In this document: positions 19,465 to 27,831 of the stretch, in pieces
Position numbering within the stretch: position 1 is the stretch's first letter
How the letters are laid out: each line of letters starts with the position of its first letter
Assembly: GCA_035513345.1 (NCBI GenBank)
Contig: DATKCF010000125.1
Span: 7,840-71,839, forward strand
DNA from: DATKCF01 sp035513345
GTDB taxonomy: Bacteria > Gemmatimonadota > Gemmatimonadetes > Longimicrobiales > RSA9
DNA: 64,000 nucleotides
Direction: 5' to 3'
Translations under genes and position numbers: made by a program
The notes under the pieces: model-generated
What the model saw: the letters and a program-made list of their open reading frames with translations, nothing else
Told to the model about the DNA's origin: nothing
The model's database searches: none

Positions 19465-19590
19465 GTGGATCGCGACCGTTTCGCCAGATGCCTGCTGGAC
19501 CTCGCCGTCGGCGATGCGCTCGGCACCACACTCGAGTTCCAGCCGCCCGGTACGTTCGTGCGGGACCGCGCGGCCGGACACCAGACCTGA
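19465..19590 (+). pseudogene. N-terminal remnant of an ADP-ribosylglycohydrolase gene
   Basis: From GTG 19465 the frame reads VDRDRFARCLLDLAVGDALG followed by TTLEFQPPGTF, the recognisable start of an ADP-ribosylglycohydrolase (first catalytic motif GDALG). It stops at 19588 after 41 codons. The TDDT and C-terminal Asp motifs are absent, because the next gene begins at 19594. This is the second broken member of the family within 6 kb. Its frame differs from the pseudogene at 13498 and its sequence is only distantly similar, so it is not a copy of it. Confidence 0.72.
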
Positions 19591-19593
19591 CGA

Positions 19594-20832
19594 ATGTCGC
19601 AAAGAACGACGGTCAGCGTCCTCTACCGCCCGCTCGTCTGGCGAGGTCTCGCATTCGTTGCGGTGTATGCCGGCGCTGTGGCCGGGCTCCTGGCGGGAAC
19701 AGGTGTCAGCGAGCGAGACGTCGCGGGGATCGCCCAGTGCTTGTACTACGCGCTCGGGCTGTTCGTGCTCGGCGGTCTCGACCTGGGCACTCCGGTGGGC
19801 GGCCCGTTCCATGGTCGGGTGCTCCTGTGGACCGCGTACTTCGCGGCGCCCATGATCACGGCGTCCGCGCTGATCGAGGCAGCCGCTCGTCTGATCGGTC
19901 ATGCCGCGCTGCGCATCCGGCCGCTGTACGACCATATCGTTCTCGGCGGTGCAGGACGGCTCACGATGCTGTACGTGCGCAAGCTCCGGGAGCATGATCG
20001 ACGACGGACGATCGTGGTGGTCGAGCGCGATCCGAACCATCCGTCGCTCGCGCTGTTGCGCGAGGCCTACCGCGCCCTGATAGTCAGCGGCGATATCACG
20101 AGCAACGAAGTGCTCCGGCGGCTCCGCGTGCAGCGCGCGCACCGCGTGCTGCTGCTGACCGGCGACGACTTCGCGAACCTCGACGCGGCATCGAAGATCG
20201 TGAAGCTCGCGCCCGAACGGGCCGGCCGCATCGTCGTTCACGTCGCCGACCTCGGGTTCATGCGCGAGACCGCGGAATCGAGTGTTGCTCGCGTCTGCGA
20301 GATCTTCAATGGCCACGAGTTCGCCGCCACGAACCTCGTGCACGCACACCTGCTCGACCGCTTCCAGCGCACCGCCGAACGTGACCTCGTGGTCCTTGCC
20401 GGGTTCGGCCGGTTCGGCCAGACCGTGCTGAATCAGTTGCAGCACCATGCGAAGGGTCGCATCGGCCGCGTCGTCATCGTCGACGAGAAGGCCACACGCA
20501 ATGCGCGTGAATTCGATCACCATGTCGGCTTCGCGGACGACTATGAACGTCTGATCATCGATGGCGATCTTCTCGACTCCGACATCTGGCTGCGGGTCGG
20601 CGAAGTGGTCGATGCCGGAGGGTATGATCCCGTCGTCATCATGGGGTCGGGTGACGACGGCACGAACCTCCATGCCGCGCTCGTGGTCCGGCGGCAGCAT
20701 CCGTCCGCGTACGTGATCGTCCGCAGCTTCCGCGCATCGCCGTTCACCGCCGAGATGGCAAGCGACGCCGGTGTGCACGCAATAAGCCTGGCCGAACTGA
20801 TCGAGAACGGCATGCCGGGCAGCTGGTTCTAG
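19594..20832 (+). CDS. Membrane ion-channel-like protein with two TrkA-N (RCK) domains
   Basis: A protein of 412 residues. Two to three membrane segments occupy residues ~13-35, 45-62 and 72-100. A first Rossmann domain starts at HIVLGGAGRL (~114) and a second at LVVLAGFGRFGQ (~265), both TrkA-N-like. This is the plan of a prokaryotic K+ channel fused to gating domains, but the loop between the membrane segments reads GGLDLGTPVGGP where a K+ channel would have TVGYG. Ion selectivity is therefore uncertain. It begins four bases after the ADP-ribosylglycohydrolase remnant. Confidence 0.8.
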   Translation: MSQRTTVSVLYRPLVWRGLAFVAVYAGAVAGLLAGTGVSERDVAGIAQCLYYALGLFVLGGLDLGTPVGGPFHGRVLLWTAYFAAPMITASALIEAAARLIGHAALRIRPLYDHIVLGGAGRLTMLYVRKLREHDRRRTIVVVERDPNHPSLALLREAYRALIVSGDITSNEVLRRLRVQRAHRVLLLTGDDFANLDAASKIVKLAPERAGRIVVHVADLGFMRETAESSVARVCEIFNGHEFAATNLVHAHLLDRFQRTAERDLVVLAGFGRFGQTVLNQLQHHAKGRIGRVVIVDEKATRNAREFDHHVGFADDYERLIIDGDLLDSDIWLRVGEVVDAGGYDPVVIMGSGDDGTNLHAALVVRRQHPSAYVIVRSFRASPFTAEMASDAGVHAISLAELIENGMPGSWF

Positions 20833-21251
20833 GCTTGTGTGAAGGGGCATTCGACGGCCAGGACGTGTCACCCGAGAGCTCCTGACAGGGTGATCCTGGA
20901 AGCCGGTGCGCTACGCCACAACGGGCGGTCCGGGCCAGGTGGTCAGCGCGGGAGCGAGCCCCACCTGTTCAGGCCTCCGACCCAGGCCACATATCCGTCG
21001 GGCCGAATCAACACGGCGGTGGGAGTCGCGACCGCCCCGATTACCGGAAGCTCCTGCGTACCAGGCATTTGGCGTCGATCAGTTCGATCGTGCGGAGGTT
21101 CGCAGCCGAACCGGGGAGCGCCATGGCGGAATCCGGCGGTACGTGCGTCCGGAACTGGAGCGCTTTGACGCATGTCAAGCAGTACATGGCAGGGTGTGGC
21201 GGAGGGCGCCGCGATTCACTACCGTGCGTATCGGGGAAGGCTGGTGGAGCG
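20833..21251. other. Intergenic region with one gene remnant
   Basis: These 419 bases lie between the channel gene and the FG-GAP lipoprotein gene. Apart from the minus-strand monooxygenase remnant at 20943-21047, no coding or RNA feature was recognised, and no convincing promoter was found. Confidence 0.5.
20943..21047 (-). pseudogene. C-terminal remnant of an FAD-dependent aromatic monooxygenase
   Basis: The minus frame ends with ATPTAVLIRPDGYVAWVGG and a few further residues before a stop at 20943. That string is typical of the thioredoxin-like C-terminal domain of aromatic-ring hydroxylases (PheA/TfdB/RdmE type). Nothing upstream in any minus frame continues the protein, and the usual final helix is shortened, so this is a fragment of a lost gene. 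Confidence 0.5.
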
Positions 21252-22808
21252 ATGGTCATGCGAATCGGTTCGAAATGCACATGGTGCCTGCTCGCACATG
21301 CGGTCGGGCTGGCCGGCTGCGGCCCGGGTCCGCGGCTCTCGAATCCGAACGGTGCGCAGTTCGATCAGGCCGGCTTCTCGGTCGCGATCGAGGGCAATCG
21401 CGCCATTGTCGGTGTTCCGAAGAGCGACACACTCGACTCGAACGCCGGCAAGGCGCTGATCTACACGCGCAGCGGCAATGCCTGGCAACTCGAGGCGACG
21501 ATCGTGTCGTCCTCGCCGTCGCTCAACGGACAGCTCGGTTGGTCCGTCGACATTGACGGCGATCGCGCGATCGCGGGCGTGTTCGGCGACGCGACCGTCG
21601 GCGCCGTCACGGGCGCTGCCCGCATCTTCGAGCGCGACGGCGGCACGTGGAGCGAAGTTGCAGCAGTTTTCGGTGACACGGCCGACGGTGATGGCTTCGG
21701 CATCTCGGTCGCAATCGATGGCGACTTCGCCGTTGTCGGGGCGCCATACCCGGCGGCTCCGTTCTTCACGGGGCCGGGCCGCGCATGGGTCTACCGGCGT
21801 GATGCGGGCTCCGGTCAATGGCACTTCGACGCGGAACTGGGCGCGAGTGACAGCATCGACTACATCGAGTTCGGCGTGTCCGTGGCCATTGACAGCAATG
21901 TCGTCGTGGTCGGTGCCGGGAAGGGAATCGCGAACGGCGTGACCATTGGCGGCGCTGTCTATGTTTTCCGCCGACAATCCGGTGGATGGGTGGAGGAGGC
22001 GAAGCTGACGGCCAACGACGCTGCGTATCACGATTTCCTGGGCAGGTCGGTTTCGGTTGCTGGCAATGCGGTTCTTGTGGGGGCGAAAGGCGAGGATGCA
22101 AATGGGGATGGCGCGGGCGCGGCATACGTCTTCGTGCGCAACGCCGGTACAGGCATCTGGTCGCAGACGCAGAAGCTGATCGCGAGCGATGGCGCATCGG
22201 GCGACGAGTTCGGTTACGCCGTCGGCATCGATGGACCGCGCGCCATCGTAGGCGCGTGGCTCGCCGATGGCGCCGTCGGCACTTCGGGTGCCGCCTACCA
22301 TTTCCGCAGCTCGCTCGGCGGATGGCAGCTCGGACAGAAGCGCTTCATGTCCAACGGCGAGTACGGCGATGGCTACGGTGCGGCGGTCGGCGTTTCCGGC
22401 GACTGCGCCATCATTGGTGTCGTCAACGAGGACGTGGGTGACCAGAAGAACGTAGGCGGCGCGTACATCCACTGCGGCCTGCCGGGGATGGTTCCGCCGG
22501 ATTTCGAGCTCGACATCATCTGCTGCGTGAGTCCGCCCGACTGGCTGGGTCCCGTCGTACTGACCTCGCGAATCACGAACAAGAGCGAATCGCGCGTGAT
22601 CGGACGTCGCACGATCGAGTGGATTGCAGCCGATGGCACGGTGGTCATGACGTCGGACGATGAGAGCGTGACGGTTGCGCCGGGCGAGGCGCTGGAAGCA
22701 CGCCATATCCTGAGCGTGTCCGAGGCCGCGCGCGCCGTGGAAGCGCGAGTCCTCTTTGCCGATCAGCACGGCGTGCGCAACGCCAGCACGCGAATCGGGA
22801 ATCGGTAG
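21252..22808 (+). CDS. FG-GAP-repeat beta-propeller lipoprotein
   Basis: A protein of 518 residues. The N-terminus ends in the lipobox LAGC (Cys22), so it should be lipid-anchored outside the cytoplasm. Seven repeats follow (residues ~35-415), each with a pattern like FGxSVAIDGDxAVVGAP and then GAAYVFxR, consistent with a seven-bladed propeller. The C-terminal ~100 residues look like an Ig-type domain. Proteins of this kind are integrin-alpha-like surface proteins of unknown ligand. ATG 21252 or 21258 begins the signal; the upstream frame back to 21069 is not a signal peptide. It stands alone, 85 bases before the GMC gene. Confidence 0.85.
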   Translation: MVMRIGSKCTWCLLAHAVGLAGCGPGPRLSNPNGAQFDQAGFSVAIEGNRAIVGVPKSDTLDSNAGKALIYTRSGNAWQLEATIVSSSPSLNGQLGWSVDIDGDRAIAGVFGDATVGAVTGAARIFERDGGTWSEVAAVFGDTADGDGFGISVAIDGDFAVVGAPYPAAPFFTGPGRAWVYRRDAGSGQWHFDAELGASDSIDYIEFGVSVAIDSNVVVVGAGKGIANGVTIGGAVYVFRRQSGGWVEEAKLTANDAAYHDFLGRSVSVAGNAVLVGAKGEDANGDGAGAAYVFVRNAGTGIWSQTQKLIASDGASGDEFGYAVGIDGPRAIVGAWLADGAVGTSGAAYHFRSSLGGWQLGQKRFMSNGEYGDGYGAAVGVSGDCAIIGVVNEDVGDQKNVGGAYIHCGLPGMVPPDFELDIICCVSPPDWLGPVVLTSRITNKSESRVIGRRTIEWIAADGTVVMTSDDESVTVAPGEALEARHILSVSEAARAVEARVLFADQHGVRNASTRIGNR

Positions 22809-22893
22809 CGGATCCGCGATGCCATGACAGAGCGCGGGGTGGGTTCGGGCACCTGCGACAGCTTTCGTTCTGAACGTTCACGTTCCGGGAGGG

Positions 22894-24582
22894 ATGATGC
22901 AGTCCGAGACTCGAAGCTACGACGCCATTGTGGTCGGATCCGGTATCTCCGGCGGCTGGGCAGCGAAGGAGTTGACGGAGAAGGGTCTTCGCGTGCTGAT
23001 GCTGGAGCGCGGCAAGAACGTCGAGCACATCAAGGACTATGTGAACGCCACGAAGGGGCCGTGGGAGTATCCTCACCGCGGTGGCCGCACGCGCGCGATG
23101 GAGGAGGCGTACCCTGTCCTGAAGCGTGACTATCCGCTGAACGAGAAGAACCTCGACTGGTGGGCGTCCGATCAGGATTCGCCATACACGGAGATCAAGC
23201 GGTTCGACTGGTATCGCGGATATCAGGTGGGCGGGCGCTCTCTGATGTGGGGCCGGCAGAGCTACCGGCTGAGCGATTACGATTTCGAGGCCAACGCGCG
23301 GGACGGCATTGGCACCGACTGGCCGATCCGCTACGCGGAAATCGCGCCGTGGTACGATCATGTCGAGCGGCACGCCGGCATCTCCGGTTCGCGCGAGGGC
23401 CTGCCGCAGCTTCCCGATGGCGAGTTCCAGCCGCCGATGCCGCTCAATTGCGGCGAGGAGCTGATCGCCGGACGGCTGTTGCAGCAGTTTGATGGGCAGC
23501 GCCGGATGATTCCGGGACGGGTCGCCAACCTCACGCAGGCGCTGCCCGGGCGTTCTCCCTGTCAGCATCGCAACGCATGCTGGTTGGGCTGCCCGTTCGG
23601 ATCATACTTCAGCACGCAGTCCTCGACGCTCCCGGCCGCCATGGCCACCGGCCGGCTGACGTTGCGGCCGTTCTCGATTGTCACCGAGGTGATCTACGAC
23701 CGCGACCTCGGCCGGGCTACGGGCGTGCGCGTCATGGATGCGATAACGGAGCAGGTCACCGACTACAGCGCGCGCGTCATCTTCCTGTGCGCATCCACGC
23801 TCAACTCGACGTGGCTCCTCATGCGTTCCGCCACGGATGTGTGGCCGGACGGACTTGGCAGCAGTTCCGGCGAGCTCGGACACAACCTGATGGACCACCA
23901 TTTCCGCGTCGGCGCGTCCGGCCAGCTCGACGGTCTGGAGGATCACTACTTCTTCGGCCGCCGTCCCAACGGCTTCTACATCCCGCGCTACCGAAACCTG
24001 TTTGGCGACCGGCGCGACTATTTGCGAGGCTTCGGCTACCAGGGCAGTGCCGGCCGCCAGGGGTGGTCGCGCGCGGTCGCGGAGCTGGGTGTGGGCGGCG
24101 CCTTCAAGGATGCGACGTCGCTGCCCGGCCAGTGGACGATCGGCGCGACAGCGTTCGGCGAGATGCTGCCCAGCCATTCGAACCGCGTCACGATCGACGA
24201 GTCGAAGACCGACAGGTGGGGATTGCCCGTGCTCGCCATCGATTGCGAGATCGGCGAGAACGAACGTCTCATGCGCGTGGACATGGCCAATGACATGGCG
24301 GAGATGCTCGATGCGACCGGCGTGCGGGACGTCGAAACCTACGACAACGAGTACTATCCCGGCATGGGCATCCACGAAATGGGCACCGCACGCATGGGCC
24401 GTGATCGACGGTCGTCCGTGCTCAATGCGAACAACCAGGTGTGGGACTGTCCCAATGTCTTCGTCACGGATGGCTCGTGCATGGCGTCCGCGGCGAGCCA
24501 GAACCCGTCTCTGACGTACATGGCGCTCACCGCACGCGCGGCCGATTTCGCCGTGAACGAGCTCAGCCGCCGCAATCTCTAG
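22894..24582 (+). CDS. GMC-family FAD oxidoreductase (gluconate/sorbitol dehydrogenase-like large subunit)
   Basis: A protein of 562 residues. The dinucleotide motif YDAIVVGSGISGGWAAKEL (residues ~7-25) and GGRSLMWGRQSYRLS in the FAD domain are clear. The C-terminus carries HEMGTARMG and the region DGSCMASAASQNPSLTYMAL of the GMC active site. The protein lacks a signal peptide, as in membrane-bound gluconate-2-dehydrogenase-type complexes that export by hitchhiking on a Tat-bearing small subunit. That subunit is encoded next, 20 bases downstream. A GGGAGGG ribosome site precedes ATG 22894. The polyol or sugar substrate is not identifiable. Confidence 0.92.
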   Translation: MMQSETRSYDAIVVGSGISGGWAAKELTEKGLRVLMLERGKNVEHIKDYVNATKGPWEYPHRGGRTRAMEEAYPVLKRDYPLNEKNLDWWASDQDSPYTEIKRFDWYRGYQVGGRSLMWGRQSYRLSDYDFEANARDGIGTDWPIRYAEIAPWYDHVERHAGISGSREGLPQLPDGEFQPPMPLNCGEELIAGRLLQQFDGQRRMIPGRVANLTQALPGRSPCQHRNACWLGCPFGSYFSTQSSTLPAAMATGRLTLRPFSIVTEVIYDRDLGRATGVRVMDAITEQVTDYSARVIFLCASTLNSTWLLMRSATDVWPDGLGSSSGELGHNLMDHHFRVGASGQLDGLEDHYFFGRRPNGFYIPRYRNLFGDRRDYLRGFGYQGSAGRQGWSRAVAELGVGGAFKDATSLPGQWTIGATAFGEMLPSHSNRVTIDESKTDRWGLPVLAIDCEIGENERLMRVDMANDMAEMLDATGVRDVETYDNEYYPGMGIHEMGTARMGRDRRSSVLNANNQVWDCPNVFVTDGSCMASAASQNPSLTYMALTARAADFAVNELSRRNL

Positions 24583-24602
24583 CCACTCGCGGAAGGACGA
24601 AC

Positions 24603-25337
24603 ATGTCATCATACAGTGAACAGGACCGCCTGGTCGATGGGCGGCATGGAATCCGGATCACGCGCCGCGACGCGATTCAGCGAGTGACCGTGATGCTCGG
24701 CGGCATCACACTCGTCGGCGGTAACGCCTTGATCACGGCATGCACGGACGATCGCACTGACCTGTCCTACACTGCGGTCGGTGACCTGTTCTCTGCCGAG
24801 GACGTCGCGCTCCTGGACGAGATAGCGGACACGATCCTGCCCGAAACGGATACGCCCGGTGCAAAGGCGGCCGCGGTCGGTCCGTTCATGGCGCTCATGG
24901 TCAACGACGTCTATTCGCTCGATGACCAGCAGATCTTCGTCGAGGGCATGCGCCAGCTGAATGCTGAATGCGAGAGCATGCACGGTGTCGCGTTCATGGC
25001 GGCGACACCGCAGCAGCGGCTCGAGCTGCTGGAGCAGCTTGACCGCGAGCAGAAGGCGCACATGGATTCGCACGAAGAAGCACGCAGACAAGCGCGCGAG
25101 GAGGTCGTCGCCGATGCGCCAGAAGACGCACGCAGCGGCGATCCGACACTGAACCCGGAGATCACCGCCGACGCACCCACGCACTATTTCCGGATGATGA
25201 AGGAATTGACCCTGCTCGGCTACTTCACCTCCGAGATCGGCTACAACCAGGCGATGCGCTACGTGGAAACGCCAGGACGTTTCGACCCGTGCGTCCCGCA
25301 CTCGCCCGGAGAACGGGCCTGGGCACCGCACGCATGA
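24603..25337 (+). CDS. Gluconate 2-dehydrogenase subunit 3-like protein
   Basis: A protein of 244 residues with a Tat-type N-terminus (ITRRDAIQRVTVMLGG) and the subunit-3 body around LLDEIADTILPETDTPGAKAA. In this family the small subunit carries the export signal and escorts the flavoprotein. A charged Glu/Arg-rich insert (residues ~125-175) is longer than usual. Directly downstream of the GMC gene, it completes a two-subunit dehydrogenase. No cytochrome c subunit is encoded nearby, so the electron acceptor is unknown. Confidence 0.85.
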   Translation: MSSYSEQDRLVDGRHGIRITRRDAIQRVTVMLGGITLVGGNALITACTDDRTDLSYTAVGDLFSAEDVALLDEIADTILPETDTPGAKAAAVGPFMALMVNDVYSLDDQQIFVEGMRQLNAECESMHGVAFMAATPQQRLELLEQLDREQKAHMDSHEEARRQAREEVVADAPEDARSGDPTLNPEITADAPTHYFRMMKELTLLGYFTSEIGYNQAMRYVETPGRFDPCVPHSPGERAWAPHA

Positions 25338-25358
25338 ACACCGTCCCGGGCCGCGCTC

Positions 25359-25556
25359 GAGTGTATCACTCTGGAATGCGATTACCGGCGGATCGTGGCA
25401 CGCGAACCAGACAGGCGACCAGTCCACCGAGTGCGAGTGCACGTCCGCCACCCAGTAGTTGCCGAAGCCATCGTGCGCAAGCGGAAGAGCGTGCGGGAAG
25501 ATCTCGTCCAGACCGAACCCGTCCAGCATGGGTCGGAGCCACCACAGGATCAACCA
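25359..25556 (-). pseudogene. SMI1/KNR4-family protein fragment
   Basis: A minus-strand frame encodes PLAHDGFGNYWVADV and WSPVWFACHDPPVIAFQSDT, a hallmark segment of SMI1/KNR4 domain proteins (immunity/housekeeping type). Only about 65 residues are recognisable; there is no plausible start and sequence before and after is unrelated. It lies between the subunit-3 gene and the copper-storage-type gene and is read against both. Confidence 0.6.
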
Positions 25557-25571
25557 CGACAGGGAATCGAC

Positions 25572-25979
25572 ATGGATCGCGTACGACAGATGTTCAGCAC
25601 GCACCCGGACCCGGCGAGCGACGCGGGGGACGAGGCCTTCGCGCTCGTGAGCGCCGCAGCGGAATGCGCCTATACCTGCACCGCATGCGCCGACGCGTGC
25701 CTCGCCGAGGACGACCCTGCCGCTCTCCGGAAGTGCATCCGCCTCAACCTCGACTGTGCCGGGATCTGCTCCGAGACGGCGCTGCTCATCGCGCGGCCCG
25801 GCTCCCAGGACCGGAGGGTCCTCGAGGCTCAGCTCCAGGCTTGCGCCACCGGGTGCCGCGCGTGTGCCGAGGAGTGCGAGGAGCACGCCGGTCACATGGA
25901 GCACTGCCGGATCTGCGCCGAGGCGTGCCGCGAGTGCGAGCGGGCATGCAGGCAGATGACCAACGCACTCGTCGCCTGA
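25572..25979 (+). CDS. Cys-rich four-helix-bundle copper-binding protein (Csp/DUF326)
   Basis: A protein of 135 residues with 16 cysteines, mostly in CxxxC and CxxC spacing on amphipathic helices, which is the layout of the bacterial copper-storage protein (Csp) family. Such proteins bind many Cu(I) ions inside a four-helix bundle. No Tat or Sec signal is present, so it resembles the cytosolic Csp3 type. The frame upstream of ATG 25572 is the antisense of the SMI1 remnant. No copper pump or regulator is nearby. Confidence 0.87.
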   Translation: MDRVRQMFSTHPDPASDAGDEAFALVSAAAECAYTCTACADACLAEDDPAALRKCIRLNLDCAGICSETALLIARPGSQDRRVLEAQLQACATGCRACAEECEEHAGHMEHCRICAEACRECERACRQMTNALVA

Positions 25980-26024
25980 CCAACGCGCTCATCGCCTGAC
26001 CAACAATCATGAGCAAGACGACGC

Positions 26025-26183
26025 TCACGGCCGGCCAGCTCCGTCGCCGCCGGGTCCCATGGGCCGTTCGCGGAACGCCGGCGCGATCCGTTCGACCTCG
26101 CCGCCCGGGGCCCAGATGACGAGCGCGCGGACCGGCGTGTCGCCCACGACGCGGTGCACGACCGTGTCGCCCGGCCGGACCAT
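26025..26183 (-). pseudogene. C-terminal remnant of a cupin-domain protein
   Basis: On the minus strand the frame from ATG 26183 reads MVRPGDTVVHRVVGDTPVRA and then LVIWAPGGEVERIAP to a stop at 26025, matching the last beta-strands of small cupin proteins. The His-bearing first half is missing from every frame upstream. It is a decayed fragment or the end of a frameshifted gene. Confidence 0.5.
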
Positions 26184-26369
26184 GCGCGCCGAGCCTGGCC
26201 GCAAACACTACATCATCGGTTACCGCGCTGCGCCGCTCGCGTTCGCGCGCGAGATCCAGGCGGACTCGACGTCCTCTCGAACCGGAGCGCCTCGCGACGA
26301 GCCTGAGCATCTTCGGTTTCCATCGAGCGCAGGCCGACATGTCGCAGGGTGTTGTCAGCCATGGCGCAA

Positions 26370-27065
26370 CGCCCAGGGTGGAAGCGGCACAGCTGCGGGC
26401 CGGTGCCCTCGCGTTGGCGGGACGCGGCAGTTGGGACACGGCCCTCGAGTTCCTGCACGACTACACGCGCAGCGCCATGCACGCTCAGGGCGCTCTGGGC
26501 GTACGGCCTCGCGGCCGCTGGCGCATGGGTCGGCGCGCTGCACCCTGACTCGGTGCTCGCGTTGCGCGAGGCCGCGCTCCTGTCCGAGCCCGCGGACACA
26601 CCCGACGGCGTCGCGGAGATCGCATGGCCCGATGGCCTGGTCGCATGCACACGCGGCGATGCTGACGCACTGCGCGCCGCGCGCGGGCGGCTCGGCGGCA
26701 GCCCCGCCGAACACGCAGTCACGCTGGATGCGTCCCTCGCCGCATTTGAGACCGCATTGGCGGGACGTGTCGACGAAGCAGCGCGCGACCTCGCACGGAT
26801 CGAGTGGGACAACGCCGATGCGGCGCGCCAGTTCGAGCTCGGATCACGACACCCGTTCGTTACCGCCATTGATCGTCTGGCCACCGGACGCTGGTTGCTG
26901 GCCGCGGGTGACACCGCACAGGCCGTCCGCATGCTGCTGTCGCACGAGACCGAGCTGCCCGGCTCGCTGCACCCGTTGCCTGTCGCCAACATGATCCTCG
27001 GCTCGCTCGCCTTGCCGACGCTCGCCCGCATCGAGGAAGTCCGCGGACTCGCCGATCGGGCTGCA
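26370..27065 (+). pseudogene. TPR-protein C-terminal segment, frameshifted and truncated
   Basis: Two reading frames together encode one helical-repeat protein. One frame gives AAQLRAGALALAGRGSWDTA and ends with TRSAMHAQ; about 26490 the other frame continues with ALWAYGLAAAGAWVGALHPD through LHPLPVANMILGSLALPTLA. It resembles the solenoid C-terminus of regulatory protein kinase or transcriptional activator proteins. The N-terminal catalytic or DNA-binding part is absent, a one-base shift separates the two frames, and the C-terminus dissolves into low-complexity sequence after 27060. Confidence 0.6.
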
Positions 27066-27368
27066 ACTTCGGCATCCGGGAGGGCCGCCCCCGCGGAATC
27101 GCACCGATCGCCAGAAGGTCGCTCCGCAGCCCCTGAAGACCACACCAATAAAAACATCAGATCCGTACCCCGCGTCCTGCTCCCCCTCCGGCGTCCTCTG
27201 CGCGAAACAAGTCCGTTCCCCGTCGTTCCCACGAATCGGTTCGATGCACGCGCAGGCGACCGGATTGCCCACCTGACCTCCGCGTCGGATATTGGTCCGA
27301 TCCGGGGGTCGCGAGCGCAGCCGCCGGAGCCGTCGTGGTCCGGACCTCCTCACTCGAAGGGTGTCGGC
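27066..27368. other. Intergenic region with dispersed-repeat copy
   Basis: About 300 bases without a supported gene. It contains one copy of the repeat described at 27173-27216. The longer reading frame across it fuses the TPR remnant to the membrane protein and is not credible. Confidence 0.5.
27173..27216. repeat. Dispersed intergenic repeat, copy 1
   Basis: The 29 bases at 27188-27216 match 57557-57585 at 27 positions in the same orientation, with weaker similarity extending about 15 bases to the left. Both copies are intergenic. The core reads as GCGTCC followed by CTGCG and GAAACAAGTCCGT. It is too short to be a transposable element on its own. Confidence 0.6.
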
Positions 27369-27812
27369 ATGGCAAGGATCAATTTTGGACGTGTGGTTGT
27401 GGGCGCGATCGTCGCCGGCCTGGTGATCAATGTTGTCGAGACGATCGTCAACATGTTCATCATGGCGCACGCGATGGAGGAGCTGCTCGCGTCGCTGAAC
27501 CTGGGGCCGCTGGGCGGCGTGGCGCTGGGCGGCTACGTCGTGCTCGCGTTCGTTCTCGGGTTCCTGATTGTCTGGACGTACGCTGCTATCCGGCCGCGGT
27601 ACGGGCCGGGCCCGTGGACGGCGATGCGTGCGGGCCTGGCCGTGTGGGCCGCGTTCTATCTGTTGGGCGCCGGCTCGAACTGGCTCATGGGCATCGTGCC
27701 GGGCCCGCTCTACCTGCACACGCTGCTCTACACGCTGCCGATGATGCTGGCGGCGGCGGTGGCCGGCGGCATGATGTACCGGGAGGAAGCGCGGGTAGCG
27801 AACGTGCCATGA
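27369..27812 (+). CDS. Small four-helix membrane protein, unknown function
   Basis: A protein of 147 residues with four hydrophobic segments at about 8-30, 46-70, 82-105 and 115-138. The start is ATG 27369, preceded by a weak ribosome site. It has no recognised family motif; the pattern resembles small bacterial integral-membrane proteins of the DUF type. It precedes the glycosyltransferase pair by 19 bases and may belong to that transcript. Confidence 0.75.
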   Translation: MARINFGRVVVGAIVAGLVINVVETIVNMFIMAHAMEELLASLNLGPLGGVALGGYVVLAFVLGFLIVWTYAAIRPRYGPGPWTAMRAGLAVWAAFYLLGAGSNWLMGIVPGPLYLHTLLYTLPMMLAAAVAGGMMYREEARVANVP

Positions 27813-27831
27813 GCACCCGGGTTTGAGAACG

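Noticed and set aside
17771..19531. Minus-strand frame of 586 codons opposite glutamate dehydrogenase
   Set aside because: GC-rich coding strands leave long antisense frames open; the product is Arg/Asp-rich without motifs, while the plus strand encodes an evident GDH.
21350..22460. DNA-level tandem repeat
   Set aside because: The seven repeats are protein-level FG-GAP motifs; DNA identity between units is low.
25289..25999. Plus-strand frame of 236 codons over the copper-storage-type gene
   Set aside because: It is an Arg-rich shadow frame; the Cys-rich 135-residue frame fits a known family.
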